From Rossellomorea sp036867415 (GTDB lineage: Bacteria > Bacillota > Bacilli > Bacillales > Bacillaceae_B): 64,000 bases of DNA. Location of the stretch: positions 310,001 to 374,000 of the forward strand of contig NZ_JBAJHU010000003.1 of NCBI RefSeq assembly GCF_036867415.1. The letters are read 5' to 3'. This document shows, piece after piece, positions 7,818 to 15,735 of this stretch (positions within the stretch are counted from its first letter, which is position 1; each line of letters starts with the position of its first letter). The notes below the pieces were generated by a model. The model saw nothing but the letters and a program-made list of their open reading frames with translations. It was not told where the DNA came from and ran no database searches. Both the position numbers and the translations under genes were made by a program.

Positions 7818-7820
7818 TCA

Positions 7821-7863
7821 AACAGGGTTGTTCAGTTTCACGATATGAACACCCTGTTCTCTA
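7821..7863. terminator. Bidirectional terminator between coaD and ylbJ
   Basis: AACAGGGTTGTTCA (7821-7834) pairs with TGAACACCCTGTT (7846-7858). It lies between convergent genes. Confidence 0.75.
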
Positions 7864-7865
7864 TT

Positions 7866-9089
7866 TTAAAGGGATTTATTTTTCATTCTTTTACTGTAAA
7901 TTAAAATGTAAACCAATAGGCTGAGAATCGTCATAAGCGGACCGAATGTCTTTAGCCAATAAATGATTTCAGCCCAAATATAAGCGCTATCATGTGAAAA
8001 TACAGGGATTGCATTTGAAAGCTGTTCATCAGAAAACCTTTCATAAACAGGCTTCCAGATAATGATTGTCACAATTGAAGAGGCAGCACCGTGAAGAAAG
8101 CGGGCGTAAAAGAATGGTTTAAATCGGATATCGGTTTGGGCAAGGATACTGGCAACCTGGGCTTGAACACTGAATCCGCTGAACCCTAAAATGAAGCTGG
8201 TGATGATCGCCTGATGCAGCAGGGTTGCTTCTGTCACTCCGCTTGTCAGCTTTGAACCCAATGTGATTTCAAATAATCCCGAAATGAAAGGGATACTCAA
8301 TTGTTCCGTTAATTGAAACAAGGTGAGTATACTGGAGAATCCTTCAGCAATGAATGTGGTAATATGCAGGTGATAAAGCATTTTATTCATGACAGAGAAA
8401 AGGATAATAAAACCGCCGATCATTAATAATGTCTGAATGGAAGAAGTTACTGCATCACCAAGCAATTTGCCGATTGGCCGATTATCCTTTATCCTCGTTT
8501 GATGAAGAGCTGAAAATGCTTCAGCGATAAAAAATCGTTTCTTTTCCTTAGGATGTCTCCTGTGAACCACTTCATCATTTCTCCCATAGAACCTCATCGC
8601 AAGGCCAACGCAAATATTTCCTATATAATGTGCACAAGCCAGGACAATCCCCAGCGTCGCATTTTGAAAGAATCCAACTGAAACAGCACCAAAAATAAAT
8701 AAAGGATTGGATGAATTCGTGAATGAAACCAGTCTCTCTGCTTCGATTTTTGTCAGCTGCTTTTCCTGCCTCAAGCGGGCAGTCAATTTAGCTCCAGCTG
8801 GAAATCCGGAAGCCATTCCCATAGCCCACACAAATCCACCAGCTCCAGGCACCCGGAATAAAGGACGCATCAGCGGTTCGAGTAATACCCCTATAAATCT
8901 TACGACTCCAAATCCAATCAGCATTTCAGAAACGATAAAAAACGGCAGCAGCGATGGGAAAACAATTTCCCACCACATATCCAGCCCGCGGATGGAAGCC
9001 TCCAAGGATTCACCAGGCATGATGATTAATGCTGCAGCAAACATTGTTACACCCGCCGATAATACCAACGTTTTAAATTTCGACTTCAA
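7866..9089 (-). CDS. ylbJ: Sporulation integral membrane protein YlbJ
   Basis: This polytopic membrane protein of about 407 residues carries two nucleoside-recognition-type (Gate) domains. The N-terminal motif SIRGLDMWWEIVFPSLLPFFIVSE and the SFTNSSNPLFIFGAVSVGFF stretch match B. subtilis YlbJ, which is sigma-E controlled and needed for proper spore cortex or heat resistance. Roughly eight hydrophobic segments are visible. A TTG at 9089 is the likely start: GAGGAGG lies 8 nt before it, while the longer GTG start at 9095 is only about 2 nt from that site. The gene is divergent from ylbK. Confidence 0.92.
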   Translation of the reverse strand: MKSKFKTLVLSAGVTMFAAALIIMPGESLEASIRGLDMWWEIVFPSLLPFFIVSEMLIGFGVVRFIGVLLEPLMRPLFRVPGAGGFVWAMGMASGFPAGAKLTARLRQEKQLTKIEAERLVSFTNSSNPLFIFGAVSVGFFQNATLGIVLACAHYIGNICVGLAMRFYGRNDEVVHRRHPKEKKRFFIAEAFSALHQTRIKDNRPIGKLLGDAVTSSIQTLLMIGGFIILFSVMNKMLYHLHITTFIAEGFSSILTLFQLTEQLSIPFISGLFEITLGSKLTSGVTEATLLHQAIITSFILGFSGFSVQAQVASILAQTDIRFKPFFYARFLHGAASSIVTIIIWKPVYERFSDEQLSNAIPVFSHDSAYIWAEIIYWLKTFGPLMTILSLLVYILIYSKRMKNKSL

Positions 9090-9175
9090 CAGCACGTCCT
9101 CCTCATAACCTTACTATCTCAATTTCTTGTGTAACACAGAAAGCATGATAAAATGAGAGTAACTTCTACTTGTCC

Positions 9176-9202
9176 TCATATTATTCAATATACTCATACA
9201 TA
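9176..9202 (+). promoter_or_regulatory. Candidate sigma-E-type promoter upstream of ylbK
   Basis: TCATATT (9176-9182) fits the sigma-E -35 pattern, and CATACATA (9195-9202) fits the -10 except for the last base. The spacer is 12 bp, slightly short. It reads toward ylbK. This is a pattern match only. Confidence 0.35.
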
Positions 9203-9260
9203 TTAGAAATAGACCATATGATGAATTGAACCGAAAACTAAGGGTAAAGGGGGAAGACTT

Positions 9261-10040
9261 TTGAGCAGACCAAAGATAGGGTTAGCCCTTGGTTCGGGTG
9301 GAGCAAGAGGATTTGCGCATCTCGGGGTCTTAAAGGCCTTTGATGAAGAAGGAATCCCTGTGGATATGATAGCAGGCAGCAGCATGGGAGCATTGGTTGG
9401 CTGCCTTTATGGAGTCGGTCATAGAATGGAAGACCTCTATAAATTGTCGACCACTTTCAGAAGGAAGTATTATTTGGATTTCACCGTCCCGAAAATGGGA
9501 TTCATCTCAGGTAAGCGTATAAAAGAATTCATCCAATTATTTTCTCATAATAAAAACATTGAAGATTTAAATATACCTGTGAGCGTAGTGGCTACTGATA
9601 TAACCAATGGAGAGAAAGTTATCTTTACTACAGGTCCGGTCGCAAGTGCAGTTCGTGCAAGCATCGCCATCCCCGGAATATTCGTTCCTGAAAAAATCAA
9701 CGGGCGTCTTCTGGTAGACGGCGGGGTAATCGATCGTGTCCCTGTTTCTGTAGTAAAAGAAATGGGAGCCGATCTCGTGGTAGGAGTAGATGTTTCTCAT
9801 GTCAAAAGGAATGCTGAAATCACCACGATCTATGATGTGATCATGCAAAGCATCGATATTCTCCAGCTTGAAATTGTGGCACATAGGGAATTTGCCTCGG
9901 ACTTCATGATTAGACCACATGTTGAAATGTACAGTACCCGCGCTTTCAGGAACATAGAAGAAATCATTTATATGGGAGAAGAAGAAGCCAAGAAGGTCAT
10001 TCCTTCTATTAAAAAAGCGTTGGAGGAGTGGAAGGAGTAA
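9261..10040 (+). CDS. ylbK: Patatin-like phospholipase / RssA family esterase
   Basis: This 259-residue patatin-family protein keeps all catalytic elements: oxyanion loop GSGGARG (about residues 11-17), nucleophile elbow GSSMG with Ser about 38, and the Asp of VDGGVIDR (about residue 154). Family members hydrolyse acyl esters of lipids through a Ser-Asp dyad; the substrate is unknown. It starts with TTG at 9261 behind AAGGGGGAAG; no in-frame ATG precedes the first motif. ylbL follows after 4 bp, so the two are an operon. Confidence 0.92.
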   Translation: MSRPKIGLALGSGGARGFAHLGVLKAFDEEGIPVDMIAGSSMGALVGCLYGVGHRMEDLYKLSTTFRRKYYLDFTVPKMGFISGKRIKEFIQLFSHNKNIEDLNIPVSVVATDITNGEKVIFTTGPVASAVRASIAIPGIFVPEKINGRLLVDGGVIDRVPVSVVKEMGADLVVGVDVSHVKRNAEITTIYDVIMQSIDILQLEIVAHREFASDFMIRPHVEMYSTRAFRNIEEIIYMGEEEAKKVIPSIKKALEEWKE

Positions 10041-10044
10041 ACTT

Positions 10045-11091
10045 ATGAAGAATAAAACGCTGATTAGAATCCTGGTCGTAATGACTGTTTTTATTGTTGC
10101 AACATCTTTTTATTATCTTCCCTACTATGTAACCAAACCGGGAAGTGCCCATGAACTTGATCCCATCGTTAAAGTAAAAGATGGGTTTGATGATAAAGGC
10201 GAGTTTATGCTGACTACTGTCAGGATGGGTAAAGCGAACATCTATGCCTACCTGATAGCAAGTATTAAGAAATATGAGTATATTTACCCGGTTGAGGAAA
10301 TTAGAAATCCTCATGAAAGTGACGAAGAATACAACCTGAGACAGCTTCAATTAATGGAAAATTCCCAAAATCATGCAATCGAAGTTGCTTTTAAGGAAGC
10401 AAATAAGCCTTATCACTATAATTATAAAGGAATCTATGTGCTGAATGTATATCCTTCCATGCCTGCAGCTGAAATATTGAATCCTGGTGATCGGATTACA
10501 GCCCTAGATGGGCAGAAATTTGAATCATCTAAGCAATTCATAGAGTATATAGAGAATAAGAAAAAAGGAGACTCAGTTGAAATAACCTATATCCGTAATG
10601 ACCAGGAAATGATCGAAAAGATCCCTTTAAAAGAATTTCCCGATATGGCGGATAAAGTAGGTCTTGGTATATCATTGAGTGATGATAAAGAAATTGTGAC
10701 TGACCCTGCAGTGTCACTTGATACAGAAGAAATAGGCGGCCCTTCAGCCGGCCTGATGTTCAGTCTTGAAATTTATAATCAATTAACAGAGGAAGATTTA
10801 ACAAAAGGGTACTCTATTGCGGGGACCGGCACAATTTCAGAAAACGGTGAAGTGGGCAGGATAGGCGGGATCGAACAGAAAATCATAGCCGCCGACAATG
10901 TCGGTGCAGAATATTTTCTTGCCCCTGATGAAACGATATCTGATGAAATGAAGGAAAAAAATCCCGGTCTGGAATCCAATTACTCAGCAGCCAAAAAAAC
11001 AGCTGAGGATATCGGAACAGAAATGAAAGTCATTCCGGTTAAGACTTTTGATGACGCTGTAACGTTTTTACATTCGCTGCCAAATAAGTGA
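10045..11091 (+). CDS. ylbL: PDZ-domain Lon-type (S16) membrane protease YlbL/DdcP
   Basis: This 348-residue protein has an N-terminal membrane anchor (residues about 8-26), a PDZ domain (about 125-205: GIYVLNVYPSMPAAEILNPGDRI) and a Lon-like S16 protease domain. The catalytic Ser is in GGPSAGLMFSL and the Lys partner in GGIEQKIIAADNVGA. In B. subtilis, YlbL (DdcP) degrades the division inhibitor YneA during recovery from DNA damage. The anchor places the protease outside the membrane. Its location next to ylbK and upstream of ylbM is the same as in B. subtilis. Confidence 0.94.
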   Translation: MKNKTLIRILVVMTVFIVATSFYYLPYYVTKPGSAHELDPIVKVKDGFDDKGEFMLTTVRMGKANIYAYLIASIKKYEYIYPVEEIRNPHESDEEYNLRQLQLMENSQNHAIEVAFKEANKPYHYNYKGIYVLNVYPSMPAAEILNPGDRITALDGQKFESSKQFIEYIENKKKGDSVEITYIRNDQEMIEKIPLKEFPDMADKVGLGISLSDDKEIVTDPAVSLDTEEIGGPSAGLMFSLEIYNQLTEEDLTKGYSIAGTGTISENGEVGRIGGIEQKIIAADNVGAEYFLAPDETISDEMKEKNPGLESNYSAAKKTAEDIGTEMKVIPVKTFDDAVTFLHSLPNK

Positions 11092-11092
11092 T

Positions 11093-11130
11093 CAAGGAGA
11101 GACTGCCAAAAGGCAGTCTCTCCTTGTGTT
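11093..11130 (+). terminator. Terminator after ylbL
   Basis: CAAGGAGAGACTGCC (11093-11107) pairs with GGCAGTCTCTCCTTG (11112-11126). The stem is 15 bp; the trailing T tract is weak (TGTT). Confidence 0.8.
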
Positions 11131-11145
11131 AAAATGCCAGCAGCC

Positions 11146-12360
11146 CTATCGCACCATAATGGGGGGCTGGGACCATTCCTGAGAGAGAAGCTTTTTGGAT
11201 TGGGCAGAAGGAAGCCCCAGAGAATAAACTTCTGAAGCTTTTATATCTAAGGAAATATCGTCTTTATTTGCACTTGAAAGTTTGCTGACTAGTGGAAGAT
11301 TCAGCGATTTTTTGCAAGTGTGAAGGTATTCACGTCCTTTTTGGTTCATTCCGAGCAATCTTATATATGCTGGTGAGGAATGTCTTCTATTCATGTCTTC
11401 TTTGGTTGTATTCGTTAATATGTGAAGACACATTCGTTGTAAACGGGTCCATGTATATCTTTTGGTTTTAAGTATGGTCATGAATTCTTTAAATGATAGT
11501 GCCGTTTTCGCACTTTCAATGATTCTATTCTCGATTCCTTCTTCAATCTCATATATTTCCTGTAGTTGGGAGGGGGAGGAAGCGATTATTTTATACTTCA
11601 ATAACGGCCAATAGTTCTCCCATCTATGATATTCCCCAAACTCCTGCTTGTATTCTTCAAGGAGAGATCCGGTAGAAGAAGGAATATAATGATGGATAGC
11701 TACAGTTTCCCGGTCCGGATCGAAAAGGTTTTTACGTATACTGGTTGCACTTGCGATGGAAGGCGAAGAAAAATGTTCATCATGATAGCCTGCAGATTCC
11801 CTCGTTATGGTGTAGGCATTCAGGCCGGGAGCAAATTCATTCCTAGCCCATACATAGTGATAGCCTAAGATATTATTCGGCTTGCTCAAATCGATCAAGC
11901 CCTCGCTCCCTTTGATATCCTTAAAGGCTTTCGATAGAGCTGAAGGATAACTGTTACCTTTTCTTACAAAGTCCTTAATGGAAGTATTATATGTACGTTT
12001 ATTGTCCTGAATTAAACTGACAGTCTTCTCGAAAGATGCCAAATCACCGTCTTCACTGCCGAAACAGAAGCTATCACAGCCTATTTCATGGAGAAGGCAA
12101 ATGGCCCCTTTCGCAAAAATTTCTGCGTGTTGCGTGGCAAAAGCATACGGAAGCTCAATGACCATATCAACCCCTGCTGACAACGCCATTTTTGTACGTG
12201 ACCATTTTGATGTAAGTGCGGGCTCCCCCCGCTGCAGAAAGTGCCCGCTCATGCAGGCGATGACAAGGTCTGCCCCAGAAGCTCTCCTTGTTTCATTCAA
12301 ATGATGCAAATGTCCATTATGAAACGGATTATACTCCACCACAACCCCGGTTGCTTTCAT
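11146..12360 (-). CDS. tmcAL: tRNA(Met) cytidine acetate ligase TmcAL
   Basis: This 404-residue protein of the YlbM/TmcAL family activates acetate with ATP and acetylates the wobble cytidine of elongator tRNA-Met (ac4C34). The nucleotidyltransferase signature VEYNPFHNGHLHH is at the N-terminus, with MSGHFLQRGEPALTSKW and VIELPYAFATQHAEIFA further on; all are typical. ATG 12360 gives the family N-terminus MKATGVVVEYNP and has AAGGAGTGGGG upstream; an in-frame ATG at 12384 adds eight residues and is unlikely. It is divergent from ylbN and convergent with ylbL. Confidence 0.95.
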   Translation of the reverse strand: MKATGVVVEYNPFHNGHLHHLNETRRASGADLVIACMSGHFLQRGEPALTSKWSRTKMALSAGVDMVIELPYAFATQHAEIFAKGAICLLHEIGCDSFCFGSEDGDLASFEKTVSLIQDNKRTYNTSIKDFVRKGNSYPSALSKAFKDIKGSEGLIDLSKPNNILGYHYVWARNEFAPGLNAYTITRESAGYHDEHFSSPSIASATSIRKNLFDPDRETVAIHHYIPSSTGSLLEEYKQEFGEYHRWENYWPLLKYKIIASSPSQLQEIYEIEEGIENRIIESAKTALSFKEFMTILKTKRYTWTRLQRMCLHILTNTTKEDMNRRHSSPAYIRLLGMNQKGREYLHTCKKSLNLPLVSKLSSANKDDISLDIKASEVYSLGLPSAQSKKLLSQEWSQPPIMVR

Positions 12361-12509
12361 TTTAAACCCCACTCCTTTTGCCAAAAATAAATGGATAAAT
12401 TATAAATATATATAAGTATCATATCGGATATTATAAATAATTTGAAACAGATTATAATAAAGCGTTATAATTGCAACACTGGAACAGTAATAAGTGTAAA
12501 GAAAAAATA

Positions 12510-12538
12510 TTGACAAACGGTAATATCAAGTCTATAAT
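12510..12538 (+). promoter_or_regulatory. Consensus sigma-A promoter for ylbN-rpmF
   Basis: TTGACA (12510-12515), a 17-bp spacer and TATAAT (12533-12538) make a perfect match to the housekeeping consensus. It suits high expression of ribosomal protein L32. Confidence 0.9.
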
Positions 12539-12565
12539 TACCTTTGTTGCCTTGAGGTGATGACA

Positions 12566-13108
12566 TTGAAATGGTCAATTATACAATTACAGAAATTCAG
12601 GGATAAAGGACTTTCACTTGATGAAACGGTCACTTTCGATGATCCAAAAGAAATTGATCCGCAAGTCAGGGAAGTATCCCCTATTCATGTTACGGGAAAA
12701 GCAGACATCGGTTCCAACCGTGTCACCTTCCATCTTCATTTAGACGGGAAGCTTGTCTTGCCTTGTTCAAGGACCCTCGTGGACGTGAACCTGCCAATCA
12801 ATCTGAAAACGATTGAGACCTTCCTGCTTACAGATACTGATTATGATCGGTATGAGGAAGAGGAAGTTCATCGAATCGATGGGGATGTAATTGATTTAAA
12901 ACCAGTTATAAGAGAGTTGCTGTTACTTGAGATCCCATTGCAGGTAATCAGTGATGAAGCGAGAGAACAGGATAAGCTTCCTTCCGGAAAGAACTGGGAA
13001 GTGCTGACCGAAGAACAGGCTTATGAAGTCGAAGAGGAAAAAGAGAAAAAAGTTGATCCTCGACTCGCTGATCTAGCAAAGCTTCTTGATCAAAACAAGA
13101 ACTCTTAA
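12566..13108 (+). CDS. ylbN: YlbN, DUF177 (YceD) family protein
   Basis: This 180-residue acidic soluble protein of the DUF177/YceD family includes SRTLVDVNLPINLKTIETFLL, followed by VIDLKPVIRELLLLEIPLQVISDE. The family is nearly always encoded next to rpmF, as here; it has been tied to 23S rRNA or ribosome assembly in plants, but its bacterial role is not settled. A TTG at 12566 gives the family start MKWSIIQL and has GAGGTGA 5 nt upstream; GTG 12557 and ATG 12560 overlap that site. It is driven by the strong promoter at 12510. Confidence 0.92.
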   Translation: MKWSIIQLQKFRDKGLSLDETVTFDDPKEIDPQVREVSPIHVTGKADIGSNRVTFHLHLDGKLVLPCSRTLVDVNLPINLKTIETFLLTDTDYDRYEEEEVHRIDGDVIDLKPVIRELLLLEIPLQVISDEAREQDKLPSGKNWEVLTEEQAYEVEEEKEKKVDPRLADLAKLLDQNKNS

Positions 13109-13170
13109 AAGCGAAGTACCAGTTCGTTCTGGCTTCATAATATTTTTATCTCTATAAGGAGGTGGGAAGA

Positions 13171-13344
13171 ATGGCAGTACCTTTTAGAAGAACTTCTAAA
13201 ACAGCAAAAAGACAACGTCGTACACACTTCAAACTACGTGTACCTGGTATGGTAGCATGCCCAAACTGTGGTGAAATGAAATTAGCACACCGTGTTTGTA
13301 AAGAGTGCGGAACGTATAAAGGAAAAGAAGTTGTAAACAAATAA
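13171..13344 (+). CDS. rpmF: 50S ribosomal protein L32, zinc-ribbon form
   Basis: This 57-residue L32 has the basic N-terminus MAVPFRRTSKTAKRQRRTH and a Cys4 zinc ribbon (CPNCG and CKECG), so it is the zinc-binding (C+) paralogue. AAGGAGGTGG stands before ATG 13171; the in-frame GTG at 13162 overlaps the ribosome site and is rejected. It is cotranscribed with ylbN and ended by a strong terminator. Confidence 0.97.
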   Translation: MAVPFRRTSKTAKRQRRTHFKLRVPGMVACPNCGEMKLAHRVCKECGTYKGKEVVNK

Positions 13345-13360
13345 TTTACAACATAAAAAA

Positions 13361-13396
13361 AAGCGTGAAGAGACCATGGCTCTTCACGCTTTTTTT
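13361..13396 (+). terminator. Terminator after rpmF
   Basis: AAGCGTGAAGA (13361-13371) pairs with TCTTCACGCTT (13381-13391), then T7. Confidence 0.93.
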
Positions 13397-13455
13397 GTGC
13401 ATTACTGGTCAATTTTAACAAATCAATTTACACTAGAGGTGGGAGGGGACGACAA

Positions 13456-14214
13456 ATGAGTGAATATATCATACATAAAAATCAAGAAGGTATTCTGCAA
13501 TTCATTATTAACCGTCCAGAGAAACGAAATGCTATTAACTATGAAGTAATGGATGGATTAGAAAAGGCTTTGAAAGAATGTGAGGTTAATCCATCAATAA
13601 AAGCGTTTCTTATTACAGGAAGCGGAGAAAGCGCATTCTGTTCAGGGGGAGACTTATCGAAATTCCATAGCCTTAAGACAGAAAAAGAAAGTTATGAAAT
13701 GCTGAGCAAAATGGGAAGTATTTTAATCAGGCTGGCTTTTCTGCCGAAGCCCACTCTCGCATTCATAAATGGAATCGCCATTGGCGGGGGCTGTGAAATA
13801 GCTGCAGCGTGTGATTTGAGGATTGGGAAAAAAGGAAAGGAAATGGGGTTTGTTCAAGGAAATCTTGCCATTACAACTGGATGGGGCGGAGGGACCTTGC
13901 TGCATAAACGGATTCCTTCATCAAAAGCCTTATCTCTTCTAATGACTGCTGAACTGAATGATGTTGAAACCTTATTAGAAATGGGCTTCATAGATGAATT
14001 AGTGGAGAGTACGATAGAAATGAACGATATCCCTCTTTTAAAAGCGATATCAACGAAAACCGCTGGGGTATTGACAGCTTACAAAAAACAGATGCTCAAT
14101 GGGTGGGATAGAAGGGAAGTGGAAGAGCGTATTAAAAATGAAATCCGGGAATGCTCGAAGCTTTGGGCAACTGACGACCATCATGATGCAGTTGATCAAT
14201 TTTTAGGCAAGTAA
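13456..14214 (+). CDS. Enoyl-CoA hydratase/isomerase family protein
   Basis: This 252-residue crotonase-fold protein has IINRPEKRNAINYEVMDGLEKAL at the N-terminus. The oxyanion-hole segments CSGGDL and GIAIGGGCEIAAACDLRIG are followed by GWGGGTLLHKR. Family members hydrate, isomerise or hydrolyse acyl-CoA substrates; the divergent active-site region (NLAITTGWGGG rather than the usual PE..LG..PG..G) means the exact reaction cannot be named, and a 3-hydroxyisobutyryl-CoA hydrolase or decarboxylase-like role is possible. GGTGGGAGGGG precedes ATG 13456. It lies between rpmF and ylbO, which are adjacent in B. subtilis. Confidence 0.88.
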   Translation: MSEYIIHKNQEGILQFIINRPEKRNAINYEVMDGLEKALKECEVNPSIKAFLITGSGESAFCSGGDLSKFHSLKTEKESYEMLSKMGSILIRLAFLPKPTLAFINGIAIGGGCEIAAACDLRIGKKGKEMGFVQGNLAITTGWGGGTLLHKRIPSSKALSLLMTAELNDVETLLEMGFIDELVESTIEMNDIPLLKAISTKTAGVLTAYKKQMLNGWDRREVEERIKNEIRECSKLWATDDHHDAVDQFLGK

Positions 14215-14330
14215 GTACGCTGGTAAAATAATTATAATTAATTAATTCTAATGTCAAGCATTCTGTTGATTCTATCTTCTCTAGTAAGTGCATATGCATA
14301 AAATAAAGGGATCTAACAGGAGGGATGGAA

Positions 14331-14954
14331 ATGTCTTCAAACAGACAGGATGCTTGGAGTCAGGATGAAGATGTAATACTTGCTGAAGTGGTGCTTCGCC
14401 ATATACGTGAAGGCGGCACACAACTGAAGGCTTTTGAAGAAGTGGGCAGAAAACTATCAAGGACTTCAGCCGCTTGCGGCTTCCGTTGGAATTCATTTGT
14501 CCGAAAACAATATAAATCCGGGATTGAATTAGCGAAGAAGCAAAGAAAACAATCCAAGAAACATACACCGCTTCTCAAGAATCATCCTCAGGATGAAGAT
14601 GCGTCATTGAACTTGATTCAAATGGAGCCGGGACAGAATGTTCACGACAGTTTCTCTATGGGCAGTATGATTCAATATTTACAAAGAGCGGAAGAAGCAG
14701 TAATTAATGAAGAAACGGTTAAAAAGGAAAATTCACAGCTTCGTGAACAAATCTCTCAATTAACAGCCAAGCATCAAGAAGCTGAAACTGAATTGAAAGA
14801 ATTAAAAAGCAAATTCACTTTACTTGAAGAGGATCATAAATCGCTGCTGACTATATTTGAAAAGGCGAGGAAAATGGCCCTCTTACAAGGTAATGAAGAA
14901 AAAGTGAAATTCCAGATGGATAAAAACGGAAATCTCCAAAGAGTCAATAAATAA
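14331..14954 (+). CDS. ylbO: RsfA-family transcription factor YlbO
   Basis: This 207-residue protein has an N-terminal Myb/SANT-like DNA-binding domain (QDAWSQDEDVILAEVVLRHI, then CGFRWNSFVRKQY) shared with RsfA, the prespore regulator of the sigma-F regulon. Residues about 120-185 form a coiled coil (ENSQLREQISQLTAKHQEAE), suggesting dimerisation. The role of YlbO itself is less clear than that of RsfA. ATG 14331 is 6 nt after AGGAGGG; the in-frame ATG at 14325 abuts that site. Confidence 0.88.
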   Translation: MSSNRQDAWSQDEDVILAEVVLRHIREGGTQLKAFEEVGRKLSRTSAACGFRWNSFVRKQYKSGIELAKKQRKQSKKHTPLLKNHPQDEDASLNLIQMEPGQNVHDSFSMGSMIQYLQRAEEAVINEETVKKENSQLREQISQLTAKHQEAETELKELKSKFTLLEEDHKSLLTIFEKARKMALLQGNEEKVKFQMDKNGNLQRVNK

Positions 14955-14980
14955 AGTTGAATCCTTCTGTAAAATTAATA

Positions 14981-15018
14981 AGAAAGGCTGGCTATTGTTA
15001 CTATAGCCAGCCTTTCTC
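14981..15018. terminator. Bidirectional terminator between ylbO and ylbP
   Basis: AGAAAGGCTGGCTAT (14981-14995) pairs with ATAGCCAGCCTTTCT (15003-15017), a perfect 15-bp stem between convergent genes. Confidence 0.9.
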
Positions 15019-15029
15019 ATTCCCTTCGA

Positions 15030-15506
15030 TTAATTGATCTTTTGTTCTTTTACACCTTCAGGATACCAGACTAAAGGGTTTTCTCCGAGGTCCCTCTCCA
15101 CATCATAAGTGACAGGTTCAAAGCCCATTTTCTCCCAGAACCCCTGAGATTTGATACGAGAATTAGTCTTGATAGGCAGCCCGTATTCTTTTGCAAATTC
15201 CACGAGCAAATTGCCATATCCTTTGTTTTGATATTTAGGAAGTACTTCGAGTTTCCATAACTCCAAGTAATTTTGCGGCGGATCGAAGTATTGATCGAAT
15301 CTTGCCTCCCGCTGATACAAACTCATTCTTGCAATCAATGTATCCCCAAAGTAAATACCGTAAAAAGGAGACTCACTATCGTTTTCGATAATGTTCGCTT
15401 GCAGATCTTCAAGCATGGATAACTCCTGCACACCATATTCTTTAAACTTTTTAAACTCTTCAAGAGTCTTATAATTCACTTTTAATTTTTCAACTTTAAC
15501 TGCCAT
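15030..15506 (-). CDS. ylbP: GNAT N-acetyltransferase YlbP
   Basis: This 158-residue GNAT-fold acetyltransferase carries the acetyl-CoA binding motif LEVLPKYQNKGYGNLLVEFAKE (Q/RxxGxG/A type). It also has the YlbP-specific YKTLEEFKKFKEYGVQELSMLEDL near the start. The substrate is unknown. ATG 15506 follows TAGGAGGTAATGGT on the minus strand and matches the family start; the longer frame to 15557 is rejected. It is divergent from the acyl-CoA carboxylase operon. Confidence 0.9.
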   Translation of the reverse strand: MAVKVEKLKVNYKTLEEFKKFKEYGVQELSMLEDLQANIIENDSESPFYGIYFGDTLIARMSLYQREARFDQYFDPPQNYLELWKLEVLPKYQNKGYGNLLVEFAKEYGLPIKTNSRIKSQGFWEKMGFEPVTYDVERDLGENPLVWYPEGVKEQKIN

Positions 15507-15643
15507 ACCATTACCTCCTACTATTGCATCCTCACACATTGCTGACACCGGAATCAAGTGAATCCAGTATCTATAATGAGAAAATTAATTAATTATTTAT
15601 TATTATTATATAACAAATAAACAAAAAATTCTGCACTTATTTA

Positions 15644-15657
15644 AGAAAACGTTTACA
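15644..15657 (+). promoter_or_regulatory. Candidate CcpA binding site (cre) before the acyl-CoA carboxylase operon
   Basis: AGAAAACGTTTACA matches the cre consensus TGWAANCGNTNWCA at every defined position except the first base. It overlaps TACAAT (15655-15660), a possible -10 element, about 80 bp before the GTG start. A position over the promoter usually means glucose repression; this is inferred from pattern only. Confidence 0.6.
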
Positions 15658-15735
15658 ATAGAGAGGAGGAATTCGACTATTTTTGTAGAATCCTTATCTA
15701 TGAGATGCTGTTTTTTTTCAGAAAGGGGAGAGATT

